Assembly: GCA_963798195.1 (NCBI GenBank)
Contig: CAWCSF010000006.1
Location: 124,001 to 188,000, forward strand
DNA: 64,000 nt
Reading direction: 5' to 3'
Source: CAVSRC01 sp963798195
Lineage (GTDB): Bacteria > Pseudomonadota > Alphaproteobacteria > Rhizobiales > Kaistiaceae
Below, in pieces: positions 23,444-32,040 of the stretch. A program made the translations under genes and the position numbers. How positions within the stretch are numbered: position 1 is the stretch's first letter; each line of letters opens with the position of its first letter. The notes under the pieces were generated by a model. The model was not told the origin of the DNA. It saw only the letters and a program-made list of their open reading frames with translations, and made no database searches.

Positions 23444-24279
23444 CCGGGCGGCCTGTTGACGCGCTCCTTCAGCGCGCGGACTCCGCGCCACAGGCGCAGC
23501 GAATTGCGCGTTACGTCCTCCTCGAGCCGCGCATCCTCCAAGAGCGGCGGCGGGCTCACGTAGAGCAGCCGATAAAGCACCGCCATCACCAGCAGCGTCA
23601 TGAACCAGCCGAGGAGAACGTCGGAGAGGAAATGCCCGCCGAAGGCGATGCGGTTTAGCGCGAACACCACCGCGAGCGCGAGCAGCACCCTCACCGCCGT
23701 CGGGCGCCATCGCTCGGGGACCAGCACGGCAAGCGTCAGCAGCCAGATCGCCGACGAGCCCTCGCCGGAAACGAACGAACAATTGGTCGCGCAATAATCG
23801 GTGATGCGCCAGGCGGCGACGAAGGGCAGATCGCCGCCGAAATCCGTCACGGTGAACGGGCGCGGCCGTCCCCAATGATTCTTGAAGATCAGGTTCGCAA
23901 TGATGCCAGGGCCGATGATCAACGTCGACAGGATGAAGACTATATCGCGCGGACGCACGAGGCTCGGTCGCAGGGGGAGAGCGACCTTGATCAGCCACGC
24001 CGCGATCAGACCGATGACGGTGGCGATGGTCAGCCACGAGTGAAGCTCACGGAGCCCGATGAAAGCGCCCAGCCTGGCCATGGGGAATCCGATACCCGGC
24101 GTGTAGAAAAGGCCGGAGAACCAAAGGTCGATACCAGGTGCAGCCAGGAAGACGGCGGAGATCAGCACAATCAGGATCAGGCACTGCGCGATAGGATCTC
24201 CAATCAGGGCCGGTGACTGCCAGAACCCGGACAGCGCCGCCGGGCGATCCTTCCGCCCGATATGATCTTCTTCTGCCAT
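23440..24279 (-). CDS. PAP2-family membrane phosphatase
   Basis: This 279-residue protein has about six membrane helices and three phosphatase motifs: KNHWGRPRPFT (motif 1), CSFVSGEGSSA (motif 2) and NRIAFGGHFLSDVLLGW (motif 3 with the catalytic His and Asp). Motif 2 normally reads PSGH. Here it is VSGE, so the proton-donor His is Glu, a change that may alter or lower activity. Family members dephosphorylate undecaprenyl pyrophosphate, phosphatidate or lipid A on the periplasmic face. Upstream divergent is a GT39 glycosyltransferase, which also uses lipid-linked substrates, so a role in envelope glycolipids is plausible but inferred. Confidence 0.88.
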   Translation of the reverse strand: MAEEDHIGRKDRPAALSGFWQSPALIGDPIAQCLILIVLISAVFLAAPGIDLWFSGLFYTPGIGFPMARLGAFIGLRELHSWLTIATVIGLIAAWLIKVALPLRPSLVRPRDIVFILSTLIIGPGIIANLIFKNHWGRPRPFTVTDFGGDLPFVAAWRITDYCATNCSFVSGEGSSAIWLLTLAVLVPERWRPTAVRVLLALAVVFALNRIAFGGHFLSDVLLGWFMTLLVMAVLYRLLYVSPPPLLEDARLEEDVTRNSLRLWRGVRALKERVNRPPG

Positions 24280-24413
24280 TCCGACCGATCCCAAGCTGTT
24301 GGCGCAAGTCGCACGTTAGCAGGGGCCGAGGCAATCTCCAGCAGCGCCCCGCCGCGTTGTTCTCCCGGTTCGGCTCGCCTATGAAGGGCCGCTCTTCCAG
24401 CGAAAAGCGGCAG

Positions 24414-25925
24414 ATGACGCATTCCGAGACCAACGTGTCGTCGATCGAGGCCCCAATTCACGGCCCCACCTCGGTTGCCACCGTGACTGCCGTCGTTCTC
24501 GTCCTCATTGCCGTTCGGCTGGCCGCGTCGGCGTTCATACCGCTCGCCCCGGACGAGACCTATTACCTCGAATGGTCGCGCTATCCGAGCTGGAGCTACT
24601 ACGACCACCCGCCGATGGGCGCGTGGTGGATCGCCGTCGGCACGGCCCTGTTCGGCGAGAACCCGTTCGGCATTCGCTTCATCGGCATCCTGTCGGCGAT
24701 CCCGACCACGTTGGCGATGGTCGCGGCCGGCCGCATCCTGTTCGACCAGGCCACTGCGCTGCGCGCGGCCCTGTGGACCAACGCCACGTTCCTGATTGCA
24801 GTCGGCGGCCTGCTTGCCACGCCCGACGCACCGTCGGTCATGTTCTGGTCGTTCGCTGTGCTCGCGCTGGCGTATGTCTGGCGCACCGGCAACGGCGTCT
24901 GGTGGCTGCTGGTCGGGCTGTTCGCCGGTCTGGGCGTAGCGTCCAAACTGACCGGGCTCTTCATCGGTCCGGCGATTCTCCTTTGCCTGGGCGTCGTACG
25001 CGATCTGCGGCGGTGGGTCCTCAGCCCATGGCTATGGGCCGGCGGCCTGATAGCCGCGCTGGTGCTCGTACCGATGGCGCTATGGAACGCCGACCATAAC
25101 TGGGTGACTCTCTCCAAGCAGTTTGGCCGCGTCTCGGCAGGCGGCGCCTTCCGCCCGGAAGGACCGCTGGATTTCCTCGGCACGCAGTTCGGCGTGCTCA
25201 ATCCACTACTCGGAATCTTCGTGGGCCTCGCTGTCGTCATGGTGCTGCGCAACCGCACCGCGCCGCGCGTACCCGGAATGACCTTCCTGCTGTGGACGAC
25301 CGCTCCGATCGTCGCCTACATGGCGATCCACTCGTTTCATGAGCAGATCCAGGGCCACTGGCTGGCGCCGATCTTTCCCACGCTGGCGCTGGTGGCCGCT
25401 GCCGCCGCCGAGACCGCCGGCCAGCGCTGGGCGCCACTTGCCTCGCTCGTCCTGCCGCTGGGGGTCGGCGGCATGCTGATCGGCTTCATAGCGGCCGCCA
25501 ATCCCGGCAACATCATTCCGCCGAACATGGACATCGGCCAGGTCATCCGCGGCTGGGACACTCTGGCGGACGAGACAAACGCGCTCCGCAAGCAGACCGG
25601 CGCGACGTGGATCGCGACAACGCACTACGCCTATGCCGCCGAACTCAACTACCACCTCCGCACGGAATCCGTGCCGGTGATCGAGATCTTCGAGCGCGAT
25701 CGCTACGCCTTCGCGCCAGCACCCGATCCGACCCTGCTCCAACAGCCGGCCCTGATCATAACCGGCTCGCCGATAACGGCTTTCGCGCCGTGTTTCGCGT
25801 CGCTCAAGCCGGTCGGTATCGTCCAGCGCAGGACCAGCAAAGCCACATACGAGTCGTTCCCGGCCTACCTCGCCGAGGGCGCCTCCCCAGGCATCTTCAG
25901 CCCGGGGTGCGATCGATTGCCTTAG
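24414..25925 (+). CDS. GT39-family membrane glycosyltransferase (ArnT/PMT-like)
   Basis: The 503 residues include about eleven hydrophobic helices. The first large loop contains LAPDETYYLEWSRYPSWSYY, with the Asp-Glu pair typical of GT39 (dolichyl-phosphate-mannose or ArnT-type enzymes using polyprenyl-phosphate sugars), followed by DHPPMGAWWI. These enzymes transfer a sugar from a lipid carrier to lipid A, other glycolipids or proteins on the periplasmic side. The sugar and acceptor are unknown. ATG 24414 begins just before the first helix; ATG 24381 in the same frame is an alternative. The 3' end overlaps the convergent membrane-protein gene by 29 bases. Confidence 0.88.
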   Translation: MTHSETNVSSIEAPIHGPTSVATVTAVVLVLIAVRLAASAFIPLAPDETYYLEWSRYPSWSYYDHPPMGAWWIAVGTALFGENPFGIRFIGILSAIPTTLAMVAAGRILFDQATALRAALWTNATFLIAVGGLLATPDAPSVMFWSFAVLALAYVWRTGNGVWWLLVGLFAGLGVASKLTGLFIGPAILLCLGVVRDLRRWVLSPWLWAGGLIAALVLVPMALWNADHNWVTLSKQFGRVSAGGAFRPEGPLDFLGTQFGVLNPLLGIFVGLAVVMVLRNRTAPRVPGMTFLLWTTAPIVAYMAIHSFHEQIQGHWLAPIFPTLALVAAAAAETAGQRWAPLASLVLPLGVGGMLIGFIAAANPGNIIPPNMDIGQVIRGWDTLADETNALRKQTGATWIATTHYAYAAELNYHLRTESVPVIEIFERDRYAFAPAPDPTLLQQPALIITGSPITAFAPCFASLKPVGIVQRRTSKATYESFPAYLAEGASPGIFSPGCDRLP

Positions 25926-26349
25926 CCTCGCCAACGGGCGGCGGCACTCCGCCTGCCACTCGTCCCGCGATCAGCCAATAGACAAAGGCCCCGACAAAGC
26001 CAGCAGCGGGAAACAATAGCCGACGATATGCGAAGCTTTCGGGATCGCTGCTCATCGTGTGGGCCAGCAGGCCGATCACGCCGCCAACCGCCAGATAATA
26101 GAACACCGATCGCCAGCGGAACGCCTCTGCAAGAACGATCGCGCCGAGCGCAGGCAGAAACGTCACCGCGCCGATACGCACCATCGCGATGAATCCGGCG
26201 GCCGAGACCCAAAAGGCATATTCAAAATCGGAATACTGGTACGACGTCGGCGTTCCGAAATAACCTGCGACGACGACCAGCGCCGCAGCGAGCACGGCCG
26301 CGAGGTAGGCCAGGGGAACGAGGAAAAGCAGGCGCAGGAGATCGGACAC
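25897..26349 (-). CDS. Uncharacterised four-helix membrane protein
   Basis: I do not recognise the family. The 150 residues hold four hydrophobic segments at about 5-30, 47-75, 82-97 and 108-130 (for example LLRLLFLVPLAYLAAVLAAA and FPAAGFVGAFVYWLIAGRVA), separated by short polar loops, and a short basic C-terminus. There is no signal peptidase site or cofactor motif. Codon use looks like its neighbours. It converges on and overlaps the GT39 gene by 29 bases, and is followed closely upstream on the same strand by the VOC gene. Confidence 0.75.
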   Translation of the reverse strand: MSDLLRLLFLVPLAYLAAVLAAALVVVAGYFGTPTSYQYSDFEYAFWVSAAGFIAMVRIGAVTFLPALGAIVLAEAFRWRSVFYYLAVGGVIGLLAHTMSSDPESFAYRRLLFPAAGFVGAFVYWLIAGRVAGGVPPPVGEAKAIDRTPG

Positions 26350-26356
26350 TCGTCAC

Positions 26357-26728
26357 CTAGCTTCGCAGCGGTATTTGCTGAACCGCCCAGCCGTTGCCGT
26401 CAGGGTCCTTGAAGAAGACGAATTTGCCCCAGGGAAATTCCTGCACCGCGCCCACCTCAACGCCGCGAGCGATCAGTTGCTCCCGCGCCGCGGCAACGTC
26501 AGTGACGACCAACTGCATGCCCTGCACGGAGCCCGGCGCGGCGGGTGTGATGCCGGTGCCGATCGCGATCGAGCACCCCGATCCCGGCGGCGTCAGCTGC
26601 ACGAAGCGCATCTGGTCGTTGACCTGATGATCGTGATCGGCGTTGAACCCGATCTTCTCGGTATAGAAGGCCTTGGCGCGGTCGACATCCGCAACCGGGA
26701 TGGAGACCAGTTCGAGCTTCCAGTCCAT
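26357..26728 (-). CDS. VOC-family (glyoxalase/bleomycin-resistance fold) protein
   Basis: The 123-residue protein has the paired beta-alpha-beta-beta-beta modules of the vicinal oxygen chelate superfamily: LVSIPVADVDRAKAFYTEKI opens the first, and VFFKDPDGNGWAVQQI closes the second, with the usual F-x-DPDGN-x-W/x-x-Q motif. Enzymes of this fold bind a metal and act on varied small substrates, and many members remain without a known reaction. No neighbour points to a substrate. It lies between the unknown membrane protein gene and rlmN on the same strand. Confidence 0.88.
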   Translation of the reverse strand: MDWKLELVSIPVADVDRAKAFYTEKIGFNADHDHQVNDQMRFVQLTPPGSGCSIAIGTGITPAAPGSVQGMQLVVTDVAAAREQLIARGVEVGAVQEFPWGKFVFFKDPDGNGWAVQQIPLRS

Positions 26729-26772
26729 TGGCGACTCCTTTGTGGACTACGCAGGGCCCCCCAGGAACGTGT

Positions 26773-27978
26773 TCAGTCCGCGATCATGGCATCCAGCGCC
26801 ATGCGTTCGCGAATCTTCATCCGCTCGCTCTCGCTCTTCAACTGACCGCAGGCGGCGAAGATATCGCGCCCGCGCGGCGTGCGGATCGGCGAGGCATAGC
26901 CGGCATTGTTGACGATGTCGGCGAAGCGCTCGATCGCGTCCCAGTCGGAGCACTCGTAGCCACTGCCCGGCCACGGATTGAACGGGATCAGGTTGATCTT
27001 GGCCGGGATGCCGGCGAGCAGCTTGACCAGCGCTCGCGCCTCGGCCGGGGTATCGTTGATACCCTTGAGCATCACGTACTCGAAGGTGATGCGCCGGGCG
27101 TTGTTGAGTCCGGGATAGGCGCGGCAGGCCGCGATCAGTTCGGCGATCGGATACTTCCTGTTTAGCGGTACCAGCACGTCGCGCAGTTCGTCGGTGACCG
27201 CATGCAGCGAGATTGCCAGCATCACGCCGATCTCGTCGCCGGCGCGCGGAATCATGGGAACGACGCCCGATGTTGAGAGCGTGATCCGTCGCTTCGACAG
27301 GCCGATGCCATCGCCATCGGCGGCGATATGGAGCGCCTGCTTGACGTTGTCGAAATTGTAGAGCGGCTCGCCCATCCCCATCATCACGATGTTGGAGACG
27401 AGGCGACCCGTGGACGGCGCGGCGACGCCGCTGGTGACGTCGTGGCCCGGATAATCGCCGAGACGGTCGCGCGCCAGCAGGATTTGCCCGACGATCTCTT
27501 CCGCCGTCAGGTTGCGCACCATCTTCTGAGTGCCGGTGTGGCAGAAGGTGCAGGAGAGTGTGCAGCCGACCTGGCTCGACAGGCAGAGCGTGCCCCTGCC
27601 CTCTTCCGGGATGTAGACCGTCTCCACCTCGACCGGACGCCCGGCGCCGCGCGGCGGGAAGCGCAGCAGCCACTTGCGCGTGCCATCCTCCGACACCTGC
27701 TCGGTGACGATCTCCGGTCGCGTTACCGCATAGGCTTCGGCCAGCGTGGCGCGCAGCCCCTTGGAGACGTTGGTCATGTCGGCGAAGTCGGTGGCGCCGC
27801 GCACGTAGAGCCAGTGCCAGAGCTGCCCGGTGCGCATGCGCACCTGCGCCGCTGGCACGCCAATAGCAGCCAGCGCCTCGCCGAGTTCGGCGCGGCTCAT
27901 GCCGACGAGCGACGGGCGCGTCTGCGCCCGGCCCGCCGCGCCTGCGGCCTCCGGCACTGTCGTGTCTGCGATGGACAT
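26773..27978 (-). CDS. rlmN: Dual-specificity RNA methyltransferase RlmN
   Basis: RlmN is a radical-SAM enzyme that makes 2-methyladenosine in 23S rRNA (A2503) and in some tRNAs, supporting decoding accuracy. The 401 residues contain the [4Fe-4S] motif CTLSCTFCHTGTQ (C-x3-C-x2-C), the SAM-contacting MGMGEPLYNFDNVKQAL, and the C-terminal methyl-carrying cysteine region DIFAACGQLKSE. The N-terminal helical domain (residues 20-100) is present. Length is normal with a modest N-terminal tail. leuD lies 18 bases upstream on the same strand. Confidence 0.96.
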   Translation of the reverse strand: MSIADTTVPEAAGAAGRAQTRPSLVGMSRAELGEALAAIGVPAAQVRMRTGQLWHWLYVRGATDFADMTNVSKGLRATLAEAYAVTRPEIVTEQVSEDGTRKWLLRFPPRGAGRPVEVETVYIPEEGRGTLCLSSQVGCTLSCTFCHTGTQKMVRNLTAEEIVGQILLARDRLGDYPGHDVTSGVAAPSTGRLVSNIVMMGMGEPLYNFDNVKQALHIAADGDGIGLSKRRITLSTSGVVPMIPRAGDEIGVMLAISLHAVTDELRDVLVPLNRKYPIAELIAACRAYPGLNNARRITFEYVMLKGINDTPAEARALVKLLAGIPAKINLIPFNPWPGSGYECSDWDAIERFADIVNNAGYASPIRTPRGRDIFAACGQLKSESERMKIRERMALDAMIAD

Positions 27979-27996
27979 GGCTCTACGCCGTTTGCG

Positions 27997-28602
27997 TCAG
28001 ATCCACGGCCGCTCGGCCGCGGTTTCCTTCTCGAACGTGGAGATGCGGTCGGCCTTCTCCAGGGTCAAGCCCACTTCATCGAGGCCATTGAGCAGGCAGT
28101 GCTTCTTGAACGCATCCACCTCGAAATGGACGACGCCGCCATCCGGACCGTGGATTTCCTGCTTCTCCAGGTCGATCGTCAGCGTCGCGTTGGCGCCGCG
28201 CTCGGCGTCTTCCATCAGCTTGTCGAGATCTTCCTTGCTGACCTTGATCGGCAGGATGCCGTTCTTGAACGCATTGTTGAAGAAGATGTCGCCGAACTGG
28301 GTCGAGATCACGCAGCGAATACCGTGATCGAGCAGCGCCCACGGCGCATGCTCGCGGCTCGACCCGCAGCCGAAATTGTCGCCCGCGACGATAATCTTTG
28401 CGTTGCGATAGGCCGGCTTGTTGAGCACGAACTCCGGATTTTCCTTGCCATCGTCGTGATAGCGCATCTCGGCGAAAAGCCCCTTGGCAAGGCCGGTGCG
28501 CTTGATGGTTTTCAGGTAATCCTTGGGGATGATCATGTCGGTATCGACATTCATCATGTTGAGCGGCGCCGCGACGGCGGTCAGGGTCGTGAACTTTTCC
28601 AT
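27997..28602 (-). CDS. leuD: 3-isopropylmalate dehydratase small subunit
   Basis: LeuD with LeuC isomerises 2-isopropylmalate to 3-isopropylmalate in leucine synthesis. The 201 residues include NVDTDMIIPKDYLKTIKRTG, the aconitase swivel-domain DTD motif, and GDNFGCGSSREHAPWAL, the family signature. AAGGACA upstream of ATG 28602 sets the start. leuC is separate at 32485-33891 on the same strand, with deoD and several unrelated genes between, so the two subunits are made from different transcripts. Confidence 0.96.
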   Translation of the reverse strand: MEKFTTLTAVAAPLNMMNVDTDMIIPKDYLKTIKRTGLAKGLFAEMRYHDDGKENPEFVLNKPAYRNAKIIVAGDNFGCGSSREHAPWALLDHGIRCVISTQFGDIFFNNAFKNGILPIKVSKEDLDKLMEDAERGANATLTIDLEKQEIHGPDGGVVHFEVDAFKKHCLLNGLDEVGLTLEKADRISTFEKETAAERPWI

Positions 28603-28731
28603 GGGGCTTGTCCTTTCGAAGGCCCGTATTTGCGCCCCCGAGTCCCCGAAATCAAGCCGGGCCGCCACTGCCGGGGCGTTGCCGCCGGCCCGGTTCGATG
28701 GCAAGACGGGCAAAACTGGAGGGAACGCCCG

Positions 28732-29443
28732 TTGACGCCGCATATCGAAGCCCAGAAAGGCGATTACGCCGAGGCCGTGCTGCTGCCCGGCGACCCGCTC
28801 CGCGCCAAATGGATCGCCGAGACCTTCTTCGACAAGCCCACGCCAGGTGAACGCGGTACGGAACTGCCTGGGCTTCACCGGCACCTACCAGGGCAAGCCG
28901 ATCAGCGTGCAGGCGACTGGCATGGGCCAGCCCTCGCTCGGCATCTATGTCAGCGAACTTCTGGCCGAATACGGCGTCAAGACGCTGATCCGCGTCGGCA
29001 CGGCCGGGGGCTTGAGCGAAACGCTGAAAGTCCGCGACATCGTCATTGCGTCAACGGCAAGCACTGACAGCGCCATGAACCGCGACATCTTCTGGCCCTA
29101 CAGCTTCGCCCCGTCGGCGGACTTCGGCCTGCTGCGCAAGGCGGTGGAGACGGCGGAGGCGCGCGGCCTGAAGTGGCATGTCGGCGGCATCGCCTCGACC
29201 GACGTCTTCTACCATCCGTCGGGTCTCAAGGCCTACGACGCGCTCCGCGCCCACGGCGTGCTCGCCGTCGAGATGGAGGCGGCGATGCTCTATACCGTCG
29301 CAGCGCGGCACCATGCCCGCGCCGTCGCCATCTGCGCCATCAGCGACAACATCGTGACCGGCGACAAGCTGGCGCCGGCCGAACGCCAGTCGTCGCTTAC
29401 CGAGATGGTCGAACTGTCGCTGGCCGTCGCGATAGCCGGCTAG
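28732..29443 (+). CDS. deoD: Purine nucleoside phosphorylase DeoD, apparent +1 frameshift
   Basis: DeoD cleaves purine nucleosides with phosphate for salvage. A TTG start at 28732, eight bases after GGAGGGAA, opens the conserved TPHIEAQKGDYAEAVLLPGD and LRAKWIAETFFDKPT. The frame then changes, and family sequence resumes as VNAVRNCLGFTGTYQGK, VRVGTAGG-like RVGTAGGLSE, EMEAAMLYTVA and AICAISDNIVTG. The 712-base interval is 3n+1. Deleting one C at 28843/28844 (cgccagg) gives an unbroken 236-residue protein of normal length. The downstream frame alone, from GTG 28847, would lack the phosphate-binding N-terminus (PGDPLR). Function depends on whether the extra base is real. Confidence 0.85.
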
Positions 29444-29967
29444 GCGGGGCGTCCACCGGGTAGCATCGTCCGCAGCACGCCGTCCTTCATGAAGAAGTGG
29501 TGGAACAGTGCCGCGGCCGCATGGAAGCCGGCGAGCCAGATGATCAGCGTGCCGATCGTCTGGTGGACTTCGAGGATCTGGTGGCCGAGGCTCCGCGAGG
29601 TAGTGAAGAGCGGGCCGATCGATCCCAAGCCGTAGATGGTGACCGCATGCCCTTCGAATTGGGTCCCGACGATTGCGCTCAGCGGAATGGCGAACAGGAG
29701 CGCGTAAAGAGCCCAGTGCACAACCTGCGAGGTCAGAGACACCAGCCTGGGAACGGTGTCGTGCTCGGGTTGACGATCGAACAGGCGCCAGACCAGGCGC
29801 AGGGCAACGATGGTGATGACCGCCACCCCCAGGGTCTCGTGCAGCACGATGGTTGGAGAGCGGTCGCCGCCCGACACGAGCCAGGCGGATAGGACGAGAA
29901 CGGCGGTGATCCAATGGAAGGCTTGTGCGATCGTGCCGTAGCGGATCTCAGTACCGAAGAGCGTCAT
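29440..29967 (-). CDS. Cytochrome b561-family membrane protein
   Basis: The 175 residues form four membrane helices with the two heme-b histidine pairs visible: HW in AQAFHWITAVLVLSAW, LHETLGVAVI, VVHWALYALLFAIP and VHQTIGTLIIWLAGFHAAAA. This is the prokaryotic cytochrome b561 (CybB) fold, which moves electrons between quinones and a periplasmic partner, often with superoxide as substrate. The stop codon is interlocked with that of deoD (CTAG, 29440-29443). I use ATG 29967; upstream sequence in frame is antisense to the zincin gene. Confidence 0.9.
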   Translation of the reverse strand: MTLFGTEIRYGTIAQAFHWITAVLVLSAWLVSGGDRSPTIVLHETLGVAVITIVALRLVWRLFDRQPEHDTVPRLVSLTSQVVHWALYALLFAIPLSAIVGTQFEGHAVTIYGLGSIGPLFTTSRSLGHQILEVHQTIGTLIIWLAGFHAAAALFHHFFMKDGVLRTMLPGGRPA

Positions 29968-30082
29968 GGGAGGAGGAACCGGAAGTTGGAGAAAATCTCG
30001 GATCGGGGGAATACATCCCCGTCCCTGACACGAAGCTGAACGGCGCTCCCTACGCTGCGCGTCGGGATGGTCAAATTTTCGT

Positions 30083-30499
30083 TTACTTGCCCGCCTCGAT
30101 CGCGTCGATATCGTCATCCGACAGGCCAAAATGATGGCCGATCTCGTGGATGAGGACGTGAAACACAATGGCGCCCAGCGTCTCCTCGTGTTCCGCCCAA
30201 TAATCGAGGATCGGCCGGCGATAGAGCCAGATGCGGTTCGGCATCTGGCCTGTTGTCTCGACCGCGGCGTCGTGCGCAAGTCCGACGCCCTGGAACAGAC
30301 CGAGGATGTCGAACTCGGATTCCAGCCCGAGGTCGGTCAGAACATCTCCCTCCGGAAACTCGGAGACACGGATTTCGATGTCACCGCAGAGCTTGCGGAA
30401 CTCTGCCGGCAAGCCGTCGTATCCCGCCCGCGCGATCGTCTCGATGTCGTCGAGCGACGGCGCTTCGGCCTTCGCCCATTCCATATCCGGTGCCGTCAT
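30083..30499 (-). CDS. Metallopeptidase-like zincin (DUF1025/MMP-like)
   Basis: The 138 residues end in HVLIHEIGHHFGLSDDDIDA, an HExxHxxGxxD zincin motif with the third ligand Asp. The rest of the fold matches small stand-alone minimal metalloproteases (DUF1025), such as EDxLDGLPxEF-type helices at the N-terminus (ARAGYDGLPAEFRKL). There is no signal peptide. These proteins are conserved in Alphaproteobacteria but their substrates are unknown. ATG 30499 is the first start giving the family N-terminus. The Popeye gene lies five bases upstream on the same strand. Confidence 0.88.
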   Translation of the reverse strand: MTAPDMEWAKAEAPSLDDIETIARAGYDGLPAEFRKLCGDIEIRVSEFPEGDVLTDLGLESEFDILGLFQGVGLAHDAAVETTGQMPNRIWLYRRPILDYWAEHEETLGAIVFHVLIHEIGHHFGLSDDDIDAIEAGK

Positions 30500-30504
30500 G
30501 CGCG

Positions 30505-31206
30505 CTAGCTTACCGTCGCGCCGTGCATCGCCGCCATTGCCGCGTTGGTGCGGATCAGCTTTTCGCGGAGGCCATGACGGAACGCAGACTCGACGGCGCG
30601 GCCGATATCGCTGCCCTTGTCGAGCAGTTGCCGGAGCGTCACTGCGTCGAAGGCGAGATAGCGCACCGGCTCGCGCACGACGGCCGTGGCCGATGCCGGC
30701 CCGCCGCTGGACACGCTGATCTCGCCGATGAAATTGCCCGGGCCGCAACGGCCCACGACGTGACCACCAACCTCGATATCGACATGGCCCGAGACGAGGA
30801 AGACCAGGTCAGGCACGACCACGCCCTCGCGGGTCAGTTCGGCTCCCGGCGTACCGTCGATCCAGCGGCCGAGACGAAGCAGTTGCCGCACCTGCGACGG
30901 ATCGAGGTCAGGCACCGCAGTCTCGTAGAACGCCCGCTCCTCAGCGGTGAAACGCGTTATCTTGTTGCGATAAGCGATCAGCAGGATTTGGCCGACATTG
31001 GTCAGGACGAAAGTGCTCTCCCAGAACATGCCAACCGGATCGAAGATCCAGAAGACGTTATAGGTCAGTCCGACGAGCCCCGAACCGATGGCGAACACCC
31101 GCAGCCAGACGATGCGGGTCATCAGCATCGAGAGGATCAGCAGGCCGTAGCTTGCGTGACCAACCATCGCGCCCGGCGAAAAGATCGATTGCAGACTGAG
31201 TTCCAC
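30505..31206 (-). CDS. Popeye-type membrane protein with cyclic-nucleotide-binding-like domain
   Basis: The 233 residues begin with three hydrophobic helices (about 15-80: YGLLILSMLMTRIVWLRVFA, NVFWIFDPVGMFW, FVLTNVGQILLIAYRNK). A cNMP-binding-like beta roll follows at about 110-215 (VVVPDLVFLVSGHVDIEV, CGPGNFIGEISVSSGG). This is the Popeye-domain layout known from animals and found sporadically in bacteria. The usual phosphate-binding cassette E...R is only partly visible (FIGEISVSSGGPASATAVV), so ligand binding is uncertain. A GTG start at 31206 follows GGGGG. A possible link to the cyclase-like protein at 16284-18137 is speculation. Confidence 0.8.
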   Translation of the reverse strand: MELSLQSIFSPGAMVGHASYGLLILSMLMTRIVWLRVFAIGSGLVGLTYNVFWIFDPVGMFWESTFVLTNVGQILLIAYRNKITRFTAEERAFYETAVPDLDPSQVRQLLRLGRWIDGTPGAELTREGVVVPDLVFLVSGHVDIEVGGHVVGRCGPGNFIGEISVSSGGPASATAVVREPVRYLAFDAVTLRQLLDKGSDIGRAVESAFRHGLREKLIRTNAAMAAMHGATVS

Positions 31207-31294
31207 GCCATCCCCCTACCGGCGCGAACGATCCGACGTGGGAGCGGACGCGTCAAGCAACGATCGGGAGATCTACGGATAGGGCGGCAGCCAG

Positions 31295-31420
31295 CTACCG
31301 CGGCCAGAGGGTCGCGATCAGATACGCCGCAAGGCCGAGCATGACGATATAACCGAAGGTCCGGCCGACGCGGCGCGCCCAGATTTCGATGCGATCCGGC
31401 CTGCCGTCGTCGTCGGGCAT
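31295..31420 (-). CDS. Small single-helix membrane protein (41 aa)
   Basis: This frame encodes 41 residues: a polar, basic N-terminus (MPDDDGRPDRIEIWARRVGR) followed by one hydrophobic helix (TFGYIVMLGLAAYLIATLW) and a final PR. Its ATG overlaps the stop of the GNAT gene as TGATG, the usual sign of translational coupling. The charge pattern predicts N-in topology. I know no family for it. The arrangement, not length or homology, is the argument for a gene. Confidence 0.6.
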   Translation of the reverse strand: MPDDDGRPDRIEIWARRVGRTFGYIVMLGLAAYLIATLWPR

Positions 31421-31863
31421 CACAGGTCGAGGACGTAGTTGGTCCAACGGCCGGGCTTCGCCATCTTGGCCGCCAGCAGGCGCGCCGTCTCAGGCTTCTC
31501 CGGCACGGTCCATCGGAGCTGCGCCCAGCCGCGCCGCTCGCCTTCGGCCATGACCGACGAGACCAGCGCCCGGCCGGCGCCGTGCTCGCGTGCGTCGTGG
31601 ATGACGAAGAGGTCGTTGAGTTGGCCGGCGCGCAACCCGGACATCGTGTCGGGCAGGTCGAGATACACGGCGAAGCCGACAAGGCGTTCGCCCAGCCACG
31701 CGCCGGCGATCTCGGCCACCGGGTCCTTCAGCAGCAGTTCCGCGTAGTACTCGTCGGGCGCGCGCGGCGCGCCGCGCTTCTGGTCCTGCGTGTAGGCGGC
31801 CAGAAGCGGCGCCAGGCGGTGGGCGTCGGCAAGGGTTAGCCGGGATATGGCGATCGGTTCCAT
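31420..31863 (-). CDS. GNAT family N-acetyltransferase
   Basis: The 147 residues show the GNAT fold: an N-terminal alpha-beta opening (ISRLTLADAHRLAPLLAAYT), the core strand LVGFAVYLDLPDTMSGLRAG, the acetyl-CoA loop region LFVIHDAREHGAGRALVSSV (a variant of R/Q-x-x-G-x-G/A), and a C-terminal aromatic stretch, GRWTNYVLDL. The acceptor is unknown. It is the first gene of a two-gene coupled unit with the 41-residue membrane protein. Confidence 0.88.
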   Translation of the reverse strand: MEPIAISRLTLADAHRLAPLLAAYTQDQKRGAPRAPDEYYAELLLKDPVAEIAGAWLGERLVGFAVYLDLPDTMSGLRAGQLNDLFVIHDAREHGAGRALVSSVMAEGERRGWAQLRWTVPEKPETARLLAAKMAKPGRWTNYVLDL

Positions 31864-32040
31864 GCGCCAACCATTTCCCCGTTCGTGCCCTCCGGGTCAA
31901 GCCGCCTCGCGGCGGGGCTCCACCTGAACCTGACATGAACCGGCATCTCAGCTTCGGTTCACGGCCCCGCGCCTATCGTCCGTTCACACGATCGATGAAG
32001 CGATCAGTGACAACACCTCGAGAGAGACGGAGGACCCGAA

